This document shows, piece after piece, positions 6,491 through 13,139 of a stretch of 14,465 bases of DNA. Both the position numbers and the translations under genes were made by a program. Numbering within the stretch: the first letter of the stretch is position 1; the number at the start of each line of letters is the position of its first letter. The stretch lies in assembly GCA_015233285.1 (NCBI GenBank), contig JADFYA010000047.1, positions 1 to 14,465 of the forward strand, written 5' to 3'. This DNA is from Deltaproteobacteria bacterium (lineage in GTDB: Bacteria > Desulfobacterota > JADFXK01). Under the pieces are notes generated by a model. The model was not told where the DNA came from. It did not search any database and was given only the letters and a program-made list of their open reading frames with translations.

Positions 6491-8263
6491 CTACCTTAAG
6501 GGGATCCCTCCTTCGCCAATCGCTTTCCAGAGATTTCTCCTTAGCTTATAATCATTTTTCCATTGATCGAGTATCCGCTGAAAGGAAATCGGATCAAGCT
6601 CTTTGGTGGCCGCCAGCCACATGGCATGGGTCGTATAATCGGATTTGTGTTCCACGCCCGGATTGGGAACAAATGTAGCCACGTTTTTTGCCCAAAAGTT
6701 GGTCAATGGGGTTATAAATTGTTCTCCGCCCATTCGTTTGAGCCAGATCCGCCGGCTCTTGTCATAGACTGCCCGTCCGTGTGGGCCACGTTCCACAATC
6801 CGTAACAAACTGGTAAACATGTTCTTGAGATCGCCCTGTGCGGCCAGGTCTCTGGTCAGGATGAAGAGGAGGGCCCGCTCTTTTGTCAAATCTTGCGTTC
6901 CGTGGGTTAGTGAGGTTATCCAGCTTGTCGTCTTGTCGCAAAACCAGCCGGTATTTTTGTCTTGGTCCAGGGCCGCGTCTATCAGCCACTTGATCCAGCA
7001 GTCACTAGATTCTTCCATAGACTTGAAGCCCGACCCCAGCGTGGCTTCTAAGACAATCCTTTTCCACTGATCAATCAAGTTGGATACCGCGGGGCGATCA
7101 ACTTGTTCGACCTCTGCCGAGAACTTATCCCAGTCTGTCGGGTTCTGGTATGTGACTAACTGCAATTTCAAAGCATGGGCTCTGTGGTGCAGGCCCAGTC
7201 TCTCGACCGCGCCGATCCAGCCGGTCAGCAGGTCATGAATCGTCTCTTTGATCTGGGCCGGATCGATTCTTGAGTCGGCCATCAACAGGTCCTCTTCCGG
7301 GCGCCAAACACGGCCATTCTCCAGACCGATTACCCCGGCCATAGTCTGCTCATAGATTCGATCTGCTTCGGCAAAATCATTTTCTTGGACGGCATGGCTG
7401 ATTAATGGCGGGCCGTATTCCCAGTTCTGGTGAAAAAGGTCTCGGCAGACCTGAAGATAAGCCGCGTGGTCGAATATTTTGGAATAATTTTGATATATTT
7501 GACTCCAGATATTGGCCCCGGGGCTAAGGTATTCTTTCCAAACCGGGTCGTTGACTTGCCGGGCAAGATAATCAAATAGTTGCCGTTGTTCATCCTCGGA
7601 TAAGGAGAAAAAGAAATCAAAGACCGTTTTTTCGTCCAACTCCAGCAATGCCGGTTGAACCGTAACCTGGACCAGACGATTCAAGAAGGCCTCGGCACCT
7701 GGGGCGGCAAGCCATGTCCATTTGAGGAGACACTCCGTAAAGGCCCACCCCAGGTTGTGCGGTCCTTCTGCGGCCATCTTGGAGTCGGGATTAGATATGA
7801 TCCGGTCTTCAATTTTCTTAACGGCATCCCAAAAGATGCTTTCATTTTCTTCTTTACGGTCGTGGATTACTTTCAATAACGGCAGCATCTTCTTGGTCAC
7901 TTTATTCATTTCCGAGATGAATTGGCTGGTGTCGGTATAGCCTAACACTTGGGAAGTGACGTGCAGTACGTTTTTGGCTTCGGATTCTTTTGGCGCCTGG
8001 CCGACCTTAGGCAATATTTTGCCGAACTCATCCCATAGGTGGTTCCAAATTTCTACAAAGTTTTCTTGGGGCGCAACTTTTTTTAATTCTTCCGGCTCGG
8101 CATAGAGAACCTGCGTTACTTTCGTTGAAACGTCGGCGGCCAACTCAGCCAGGACGGCTTTCGTGTCTTTTTCATCCAATATTTTGAAAACAGTATCAAG
8201 GAGTTGAACGAGCTGGCCTTTGGTCAAGACGCCCGATAAATTTCGTCCTATAGATTCCTTCAT
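6491..8263 (-). CDS. Unrecognised 590-aa, largely helical cytoplasmic protein
   Basis: I do not recognise this protein. The 590 residues are rich in Trp, Leu, Glu, Lys and Asp with amphipathic helical patterning throughout, consistent with an alpha-helical repeat fold. There is no signal peptide, no transmembrane segment, no Cys cluster, no nucleotide-binding loop and no obvious catalytic motif. Residues 1-90 look like a separate helical segment (an N-terminal LVQLLDTVFKILDE stretch), and 95-150 are strongly charged. The start is well supported by a GGAGG about six bases before the ATG at 8263. It has a minus-strand promoter candidate (8471-8499) and a leader of roughly 200 nt, and is followed closely by the methyltransferase. 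Codon use resembles the neighbours, so there is no sign of recent transfer. Confidence 0.85.
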   Translation of the reverse strand: MKESIGRNLSGVLTKGQLVQLLDTVFKILDEKDTKAVLAELAADVSTKVTQVLYAEPEELKKVAPQENFVEIWNHLWDEFGKILPKVGQAPKESEAKNVLHVTSQVLGYTDTSQFISEMNKVTKKMLPLLKVIHDRKEENESIFWDAVKKIEDRIISNPDSKMAAEGPHNLGWAFTECLLKWTWLAAPGAEAFLNRLVQVTVQPALLELDEKTVFDFFFSLSEDEQRQLFDYLARQVNDPVWKEYLSPGANIWSQIYQNYSKIFDHAAYLQVCRDLFHQNWEYGPPLISHAVQENDFAEADRIYEQTMAGVIGLENGRVWRPEEDLLMADSRIDPAQIKETIHDLLTGWIGAVERLGLHHRAHALKLQLVTYQNPTDWDKFSAEVEQVDRPAVSNLIDQWKRIVLEATLGSGFKSMEESSDCWIKWLIDAALDQDKNTGWFCDKTTSWITSLTHGTQDLTKERALLFILTRDLAAQGDLKNMFTSLLRIVERGPHGRAVYDKSRRIWLKRMGGEQFITPLTNFWAKNVATFVPNPGVEHKSDYTTHAMWLAATKELDPISFQRILDQWKNDYKLRRNLWKAIGEGGIPLR

Positions 8264-8302
8264 CCTAACCCTCCATTCCTTGGCGCTGACTGCAATAATT
8301 TA

Positions 8303-8323
8303 ATACCTTGAGTATCATGGTAT
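8303..8323. promoter_or_regulatory. Imperfect 21-bp dyad, possible operator or leader hairpin
   Basis: ATACC-T-TGA-GTA-TCA-T-GGTAT: eight of nine arm positions pair around a 3-nt centre. It lies 40 bp upstream of the 590-aa gene start, inside its presumed leader. It could be a repressor site or a small RNA hairpin; function not assignable. Confidence 0.3.
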
Positions 8324-8337
8324 CGGACTGAATTCAT

Positions 8338-8369
8338 AAAAAATATCCCCCAGATCTATTTTTTTGGGG
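8338..8369 (-). terminator. Weak terminator-like hairpin in the leader of the 590-aa gene
   Basis: On the minus strand CCCC (8369-8366) can pair with GGGG (8351-8348), and a T-run (8343-8338) follows. Alternatively an A-rich arm (8364-8357) pairs perfectly over 8 bp with the T-rich arm (8345-8338). The stem is short, so termination is uncertain. The CCCC is shared with the outer stem of the adjacent fold, which would make the two structures exclusive. Confidence 0.25.
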
Positions 8370-8451
8370 CCGGCGTGAGTGGCGCTCACGGGGATGCCTG
8401 GTTAATCGGCAAGAAGGTGAAACAAGATCGCAGAACCACCCCGGCCGGCCC
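8366..8451 (-). promoter_or_regulatory. Candidate structured RNA leader (three-way-junction fold)
   Basis: GGGCCGG (8367-8373) pairs with CCGGCCC (8445-8451). Directly inside are a perfect 6-bp hairpin CGTGAG/CTCACG (8374-8379 with 8385-8390) and a second arm with TGCC/GGCA (8395-8398 with 8408-8411), plus GGG/CCC closure (8391-8393 with the C run at 8439-8442). The segment stands out as G+C-rich in AT-rich surroundings. It lies just downstream of a minus-strand promoter candidate, so I assign it to the leader of the 590-aa gene. It does not match a tRNA, SRP RNA or any riboswitch consensus that I can recall. The strand is an inference. Confidence 0.35.
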
Positions 8452-8470
8452 TTCATCATTAAAGATCATT

Positions 8471-8499
8471 GATATAGCGGGTTCTTTCCAAAAGGTCAA
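8471..8499 (-). promoter_or_regulatory. Sigma70-type promoter candidate for the 590-aa gene
   Basis: On the minus strand TTGACC (8499-8494), a 17-nt spacer and TATATC (8476-8471). A transcript from here would start near 8464 and carry about 200 nt of leader, including the foldable segment, before the ATG at 8263. Confidence 0.5.
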
Positions 8500-8682
8500 G
8501 GTGCAAGGGCTGACGGAAATGGTTATATACAAGAAAATATTAGTATATTAGTCTGTTTAACTGGTTACTTTCTATTTTGGCCAAAACATTATAACCAAAC
8601 AATCAAGGCCGGTTTTATTGTCAATGATGCCTGTCTCTGAAAGAAATAAATCGGTTTGCCGGGTGGATCTGCTAAATTTCTC

Positions 8683-8710
8683 TTGACAAAGAAAACGCTT
8701 TTTATATAGT
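8683..8710 (+). promoter_or_regulatory. Sigma70-type promoter for yceD-rpmF-plsX
   Basis: Perfect -35 TTGACA (8683-8688), 16-nt spacer, -10 TATAGT (8705-8710). The start point would be near 8717, about 100 nt before the TTG start of yceD. It is the best plus-strand promoter in the gap. Confidence 0.65.
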
Positions 8711-8817
8711 TAGTCCTTTTAACGCTTGATCATGGTTTTTTCATAAGAACAGCTAACTAGTTATTAAACAAGGATAACAAGACTTATTGGAAGTCCTTTG
8801 GAATTTGTCGAGGTCTC

Positions 8818-9381
8818 TTGAAAGTAAAATTTACCGATATCCCTGACGGTGGCCTAACAGTTTCTTTTTCCAAAGATACGGATTGGTTTGACGACCTCCA
8901 AGATCAATGGAGCGAGCAGGGTGCCGCGGTGCTGTTGTGCCGGCCGGTACAGACCGAGGTTCGGGTAAGAAAGTCCGGTCGGCATGTCATTCTTGCAGGA
9001 CGAGTCGTCACCGCTTTGGCATTGGTCTGTAGCCGTTGCCTGACCGACTTTGAATACCAGGTGGACTTGACTTTTGACCAGGGGCTGAGCCCGAGGGAGG
9101 AAGAAGCCTCCACCGAAGAAATGGAACTGACCAGGGACGACCTGGAGTTTGATTTTTACGACGGAGAAGAAATTGACCTGGACCGGGTGGTTCGGGAGAA
9201 TATCTTGTTATCCGTGCCCATTAAGCCGATTTGCGCCGAGTCTTGCCGGGGCCTGTGTCCCAGGTGTGGAGTTGACCTGAATAAGGAAATATGTCAATGT
9301 CAAACGGCTCGGAAAGAATCGAAATTCGGCGTGCTGGCCTCTCTTAAAGAAAAGTTGGAGCGCCCCAAAGGTGATACCTGA
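8818..9381 (+). CDS. yceD: YceD/DUF177 family protein (23S rRNA accumulation)
   Basis: The 187-aa protein matches the YceD/DUF177 family, which is almost always encoded just before rpmF and has been linked in E. coli and plants to normal accumulation of 23S rRNA. Visible signatures are LALVCSRCLTDFEY at residues 67-80 and the cysteine-rich C-terminus PICAESCRGLCPRCGVDLN (138-156) plus CQC at 159-161, probably a metal site. The acidic middle (95-120) is typical. The start is a TTG at 8818: GAGG at 8810-8813 lies four bases before it, and the first residues (KVKFTDIPDGGL) fit the family N-terminus. It leads the operon with rpmF and plsX. The molecular function remains poorly defined. Confidence 0.9.
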   Translation: MKVKFTDIPDGGLTVSFSKDTDWFDDLQDQWSEQGAAVLLCRPVQTEVRVRKSGRHVILAGRVVTALALVCSRCLTDFEYQVDLTFDQGLSPREEEASTEEMELTRDDLEFDFYDGEEIDLDRVVRENILLSVPIKPICAESCRGLCPRCGVDLNKEICQCQTARKESKFGVLASLKEKLERPKGDT

Positions 9382-9415
9382 AGAACTAATTATTCTAAGG
9401 CGATGCGCCTCGATA

Positions 9416-9439
9416 GTCAGATTTATTGTCAGATTTATT
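9416..9439 (+). repeat. Perfect 12-bp tandem duplication
   Basis: GTCAGATTTATT occurs twice back to back (9416-9427 and 9428-9439) in the yceD-rpmF gap. No function is evident. Confidence 0.7.
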
Positions 9440-9471
9440 GAAGGTTATTATATAGACCTATTGAGTTGCTT

Positions 9472-9516
9472 AGCGCCTCTCCGGCGCTGTTAACAGCCCT
9501 TTACGGCGTCTGCCGG
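9472..9516 (+). other. Nested palindromes upstream of rpmF
   Basis: AGCGCC (9472-9477) pairs perfectly with GGCGCT (9483-9488) around a 5-nt loop. Overlapping it is a perfect 12-bp palindrome GCTGTTAACAGC (9486-9497), and CCGGC (9481-9485) can pair with GCCGG (9512-9516). These are alternative, mutually exclusive folds that end 14 bases before the rpmF ribosome binding site. There is no T-run, so it is not a classical terminator; an RNA processing or translational-control site is possible. Confidence 0.4.
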
Positions 9517-9542
9517 AAAACAAGGGCAAGAAGGAGAAGAAA

Positions 9543-9722
9543 ATGGCCGTTCCCAAAAGAAGGAAATCAAAAGCCAGAAAGAATACTCGCCGGTCCCATG
9601 ATCATGTGACCCTCCCGAATGTGGTCTTATGTCCCCAGTGTAATGAACCCAAAATGCCCCATCGGGTCTGCCTCAGTTGCGGAGTCTATAAGGGCGAAAC
9701 CGTCTTGGAAGTTGAGGGCTAG
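9543..9722 (+). CDS. rpmF: Large ribosomal subunit protein bL32
   Basis: A 59-aa product starting MAVPKRRKSKARKNTRRSHD, the hallmark N-terminus of bL32, which binds 23S rRNA in the 50S subunit. It carries the zinc-binding cysteine set C30-x2-C33 and C43-x2-C46, the Cys-plus form of the protein. AAGGAG (9531-9536) lies six bases before the ATG. It follows yceD by 161 bp and precedes plsX by 147 bp, the conserved gene order. Length and sequence are normal, and a four-Cys L32 suggests no special low-zinc variant in this locus. Confidence 0.97.
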   Translation: MAVPKRRKSKARKNTRRSHDHVTLPNVVLCPQCNEPKMPHRVCLSCGVYKGETVLEVEG

Positions 9723-9825
9723 CCTGTTGGACAAAGATATTGGTGAAGAAATCCTCACCGGTCTCTGTGATAACGGCAGCGGTCGGTCTGAATGATCGTA
9801 GATCAATAACCGGGAAATAAAAGAA

Positions 9826-9858
9826 GCAGAAAACAGATATGCTCGAGTTTGTTTCTGC
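9826..9858 (+). other. Hairpin just before plsX
   Basis: GCAGAAA (9826-9832) pairs perfectly with TTTCTGC (9852-9858) around 19 nt. The hairpin ends 11 bases before the plsX ATG, where a clear Shine-Dalgarno is missing. A second small hairpin GGTGA/TCACC lies at 9742-9759. Either could affect expression of plsX relative to rpmF. Confidence 0.35.
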
Positions 9859-9869
9859 GTTGGTAGATT

Positions 9870-10880
9870 ATGATAAATGTGGCCGTTGATGCCATGGGCG
9901 GTGATTATGCCCCTCAAGCAGTGGTGGAGGGGGCCGTCATGGCGGTTCGAGAGTCTAAGTATGAAGTCACCCTGGTCGGGGATGAGCGGCGGATAAAAAA
10001 AGAACTGGCCGGTAAGAGTTACCCGGATAGGCTGTTCATTCACCATGCCGGTGAAGTAGTGGAAATGAGTGAAGCCCCCGCGGCGGCCATTAAAAAGAAA
10101 AAAGATTCATCTATTCGGGTCGCTTTTGAGCTGGTTAAACAAGGCCGGGCTCAGGCAGTGGTCAGTGCCGGCCATTCCGGGGCCACTATGGCAGCCGGGG
10201 TGATCATATTAGGGCGGCTTCCAGGGGTGGAACGTCCGGCTTTGTGCGTCCAGATGCCGTCGGCTAAAGGCCAGACTGTTTTTATTGATGTCGGGGCAAA
10301 TGTGGATTGCCGCCCCAGCCATTTACTTCAGTTCGCCATTATGGCCGAGGCCTTTGCCAAGGGCGTGTTGCACGTGGAAAACCCCTCGGTCGGGTTGCTG
10401 AGTATTGGAGAAGAAGATACCAAAGGTAACGAACTGGTCCTGGCCGCGGGAGAGCTATTACGAAATAGTGATCTCAATTTTATCGGCAATGTGGAAGGCC
10501 GGGATATTCTAATGGGTAAGGCCGATATCATTGTCTGTGACGGATTTGTCGGTAATGTTTGCCTTAAGCTGGCCGAGAGCATGGCTTTTGCCATGAGAAA
10601 GCTGATGAAGCAGGAAATGAAGGGTGATTACCTGTCCCGGTTGGGATACTTACTCCTCAAAAGCGGGTTCAACAGGTTTAAACGCCGAATCGATTACGCA
10701 GAATATGGTGGCGCCCCGTTATTGGGCATCAATGGTGCGGGGATTATCAGCCATGGGGTCTCTTCGTCTAAGGCCATGAAGAATGCTATTTTATCGGCGG
10801 CGGAATATATCAAGAATGGGGTAAATGACGTTTTAATCGAACGGTTAAAACAGTACCACACCCGAGATGACAAGGTCTAG
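9870..10880 (+). CDS. plsX: Phosphate acyltransferase PlsX
   Basis: The 336-aa enzyme converts acyl-ACP and inorganic phosphate to acyl-phosphate, the donor for PlsY in the first acylation of glycerol-3-phosphate; it is a peripheral membrane protein of phospholipid synthesis. Diagnostic segments are NVAVDAMGGDYAP at residues 3-15, SAGHSGAT at 99-106, FIDVGANVD at 138-146, GNVEGRD at 206-212, CDGFVGN at 223-229 and GGAPLLGINGAGIISHG at 280-296. Length is normal. The ATG is fixed by the conserved N-terminus, but the only upstream pairing is a poor TGGTAG, and a hairpin precedes it. The usual downstream partner fabH is absent; an acyl-CoA dehydrogenase gene follows after 36 bp. Confidence 0.96.
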   Translation: MINVAVDAMGGDYAPQAVVEGAVMAVRESKYEVTLVGDERRIKKELAGKSYPDRLFIHHAGEVVEMSEAPAAAIKKKKDSSIRVAFELVKQGRAQAVVSAGHSGATMAAGVIILGRLPGVERPALCVQMPSAKGQTVFIDVGANVDCRPSHLLQFAIMAEAFAKGVLHVENPSVGLLSIGEEDTKGNELVLAAGELLRNSDLNFIGNVEGRDILMGKADIIVCDGFVGNVCLKLAESMAFAMRKLMKQEMKGDYLSRLGYLLLKSGFNRFKRRIDYAEYGGAPLLGINGAGIISHGVSSSKAMKNAILSAAEYIKNGVNDVLIERLKQYHTRDDKV

Positions 10881-10916
10881 CTTAAGCCCGCGGCCACCCT
10901 TAACTGAGGATAGGAC

Positions 10917-12074
10917 ATGGATTATCTGCTTAGTGAAAATGAATTGATGGTTAAAGACCTGGCCAGGAAAATCGCCGAGGAACGGATCTTGCCGGTTCGG
11001 GCCGAGCTGGATGAAAAAGAACAATTTCCCCACGAAATCATAAAGGTATTGGCTGAATCAGATCTCTTCGGCCTGATTATCCCGGAAGAGTATGGCGGAT
11101 TCGGGGGGGGGTGTCTGATCAATTGCCTGGCCGTGGAAGAGATTAGCCGGGTTTGCTGCGGGGTGGCCACCAGTTATGCGGCCAGCGGCCTGGGGACCTA
11201 TCCGATCTTTCTTTTTGGTAATGACGACCAGAAAAAGAAATATCTTCCCGATTTGGCTTCAGGCAAGAAAATTGCTGCGTTTGCTCTGACGGAGTCTACG
11301 GCCGGGTCAGATGCCTCGGGCATCCGGACGACTGCTGCCCGTCAGGCTGACGGATATCTCCTGAACGGAACAAAGCAATGGATTACCAATGCCGGCGAAG
11401 CGGATGTCTATGTCATCATCGCCATCACCGACCGCCAAAAGGGACCCCGCGGCGCCAGCGCCTTTATCGTTGAAAAGGGTGATCCGGGATTTACCTTCGG
11501 TAAAAAAGAAAAGAAGATGGGCATACGTTCTTCCACCACGGGGGAACTGATTTTTTCCAATTGCCTTATCCCCGCCGACCGACTACTCCGCCGGGAAGGG
11601 ATGGGGTTTGTTGCGGCCATGCACACCCTTGATAAATCCAGGCCCGGCGTCGGTTCTCAGGCTGTTGGAGTTGCCCAAGGGGCGCTGGAAGAGGCCATCA
11701 AATACGCCAAAGAAAGAGTTCAGTTTGACCGTCCCATTATTTCATTTCAGGCGGTCCAGCACATGCTGGCCGATATGGCCACCCAGGTCGAAGCGGCGCG
11801 GGCACTGGTCTATGCCGTAGCCAGGTTCGTGGATAGCGGGGCAAAAGATATCTCCAAGGTCTCGGCCATGACGAAACTCTTTGCCACCGACATGGCCATG
11901 AAAGTGACTACCGACGCCGTTCAGATTCTGGGCGGGCATGGTTACATGCGTGATTATCCGGTGGAAAAAATGATGCGTGACGCCAAAATCCTTCAAATTT
12001 ACGAAGGAACCAACCAGATTCAACGGAATGTCATCGGTCAGGAATTGAATAAAGAATTTTCCCGCAAAACATGA
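10917..12074 (+). CDS. Acyl-CoA dehydrogenase (short-chain/butyryl-CoA type)
   Basis: The 385-aa flavoenzyme has the full acyl-CoA dehydrogenase plan: the FAD/substrate signature FALTESTAGSDAS (residues 122-134), WITNAG (155-160), the C-terminal helical domain with QILGGHGYMRDYPVEKMMRD (336-355) and IYEGTNQIQR (361-370), whose Glu363 aligns with the catalytic base of the MCAD/SCAD group. It oxidises an acyl-CoA to the 2-enoyl-CoA, or reduces enoyl-CoA when run in reverse, exchanging electrons with Etf. The substrate cannot be read from sequence. GAGGA (10906-10910) lies six bases before the ATG. A run of nine G (11103-11111) encodes three Gly codons (63-65). The etfB and etfA genes follow, so this enzyme is very probably their partner. 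Confidence 0.93.
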   Translation: MDYLLSENELMVKDLARKIAEERILPVRAELDEKEQFPHEIIKVLAESDLFGLIIPEEYGGFGGGCLINCLAVEEISRVCCGVATSYAASGLGTYPIFLFGNDDQKKKYLPDLASGKKIAAFALTESTAGSDASGIRTTAARQADGYLLNGTKQWITNAGEADVYVIIAITDRQKGPRGASAFIVEKGDPGFTFGKKEKKMGIRSSTTGELIFSNCLIPADRLLRREGMGFVAAMHTLDKSRPGVGSQAVGVAQGALEEAIKYAKERVQFDRPIISFQAVQHMLADMATQVEAARALVYAVARFVDSGAKDISKVSAMTKLFATDMAMKVTTDAVQILGGHGYMRDYPVEKMMRDAKILQIYEGTNQIQRNVIGQELNKEFSRKT

Positions 12075-12078
12075 TTAA

Positions 12079-12154
12079 CCAGGGCTAACCCGGTTCGCTT
12101 CTTCGCCCTGCCCCCGAGTCAATGACCGGCAAGGAGCAACCGGTAACGAGCAAC
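12079..12154 (-). repeat. Isolated heptanucleotide tract and possible remnant of the composite element
   Basis: In plus orientation GCAAG, GCAAC, GTAAC and GCAAC begin at 12129, 12136, 12143 and 12150, 7 bases apart, preceded in phase by AGTCAATGAC (12117-12126). Read on the minus strand this is the same arrangement as at the ends of the composite element (GTTRC heptads, then GTCATTGACT). At 12079-12090 CCAGGGCTAACC matches 11 of 12 bases of the element's CCTGGGCTAACC (3225-3236), but the intervening element body is missing. Confidence 0.55.
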
Positions 12155-12214
12155 CAGGGTAGTGTTCCCACCCGTCATCCCTAATCGGTATTTATCTTTG
12201 ACCAGGGCCGAATT

Positions 12215-13009
12215 ATGCGTATCGCCGTTTGCATCAAACAAGTTCCGGACGCCAAAAACGTCAAGCTGGATGAGAAAACATATACCCTCAAACGAGAGGG
12301 GGTCGAATCCATCATCAATCCTTTTGACATGTATGCCCTGGAAGAGGGGCTGCGGATTAAGGAAAAGATGGGTGGTACGGTGACCGTCATCAGCATGGGG
12401 CCGCCCCAAACCGAGTCGTCTCTCCGGGAAGCCGTATCTTATGGAGCTGATGAAGCCGTCTTGCTCAGTTCTCGGGCCTTTGCCGGGGCCGATACTCTGG
12501 CCACTTCAAAGACTCTGGCCCACGGGATCAAAAAAATCGGCTTTGATCTGATTATCTGTGGGAAACAGGCGATAGACGGCGACACCGCCCAGGTCGGCCC
12601 GGAACTGGCCGCGCACTTGGGCCTGCCCCATGTCTCCTTTGTTAGGAAAGTCCGGGAAATTACGGAACAGAACCTGACCGTGGAGCGGCTCATGGACGAT
12701 GGCTATGATGTGGTCCGGTTGCTTTTGCCGGCTTTAATAACCGTGGTCAAAGAGATCAACCTGCCTCGAATGCCTTCCCTTAAAGGAAAAATGCGGGCAA
12801 AGAAAATTGAGGTCTCAGCCTGGGGACCGGCCGAAATTGGATTGGATGATGCCCAGGCCGGTCTGGCCGGATCGCCCACCAAGGTGGTCAAGGTCTTCGC
12901 CCCCCAGCCACGGGGCAAAAGAGAACTCGTTGTGGGTGACCCGGCAGTCCAGGCGGCTTCGCTCCTGGATCGGCTGACCGATGACGGGATATTGAAGATA
13001 AGCAGATAA
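12215..13009 (+). CDS. etfB: Electron transfer flavoprotein beta subunit
   Basis: The 264-aa protein is a full EtfB: MRIAVCIKQVPDAKNVKLD at the N-terminus, INPFDMYALEEGLRIKE (34-50), CGKQAIDGDTAQVGPELA (115-132) and KEINLPRMPSLKGKMRAKK (179-197). The nucleotide motif DGDTAQVGP is the form found in clostridial, FixA and CarD-type EtfB, and differs from the DDDxNQTGQ form of mitochondrial-type Etf that binds AMP. That hints at a second FAD and possible electron bifurcation, but does not prove it. The ribosome binding site is weak (GGG about nine bases upstream). It lies 140 bp after acd, with repeat DNA in between, and 130 bp before etfA. Confidence 0.95.
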   Translation: MRIAVCIKQVPDAKNVKLDEKTYTLKREGVESIINPFDMYALEEGLRIKEKMGGTVTVISMGPPQTESSLREAVSYGADEAVLLSSRAFAGADTLATSKTLAHGIKKIGFDLIICGKQAIDGDTAQVGPELAAHLGLPHVSFVRKVREITEQNLTVERLMDDGYDVVRLLLPALITVVKEINLPRMPSLKGKMRAKKIEVSAWGPAEIGLDDAQAGLAGSPTKVVKVFAPQPRGKRELVVGDPAVQAASLLDRLTDDGILKISR

Positions 13010-13139
13010 TTAAATTACAGCAGCCTGATGCCGAATTCCATCATTTCGTGAAAAACAAATCGCAGGGGATGCAGAGGTTACGCACACCGCCTATCGGAAT
13101 GAAAGATTTCCATCGACCGGCTAATGGAGTCTCATCAAC

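Larger units (their letters stand above)
8264..8817. other. Divergent intergenic region (554 bp)
   Basis: This gap separates the minus-strand 590-aa gene from the plus-strand yceD operon. It holds an imperfect dyad (8303-8323), a G+C-rich segment that can fold (8366-8451), a minus promoter candidate (8471-8499) and a plus promoter (8683-8710). The stretch 8520-8680 is AT-rich, and I see no gene, tRNA or recognised riboswitch in it. Confidence 0.6.

Noticed and set aside
8366..8451. tRNA, SRP RNA or known riboswitch
   Set aside because: The fold looks junction-like, but there is no anticodon arm or T-arm, no SRP GGAAGGAAGCA-type motif, and no recalled riboswitch core. Kept only as an unassigned structured segment.
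12075..12115. Possible rho-independent terminator after acd
   Set aside because: ACC(A)GGG-CTAA-CCCGGT gives a short bulged stem with no following T-run.
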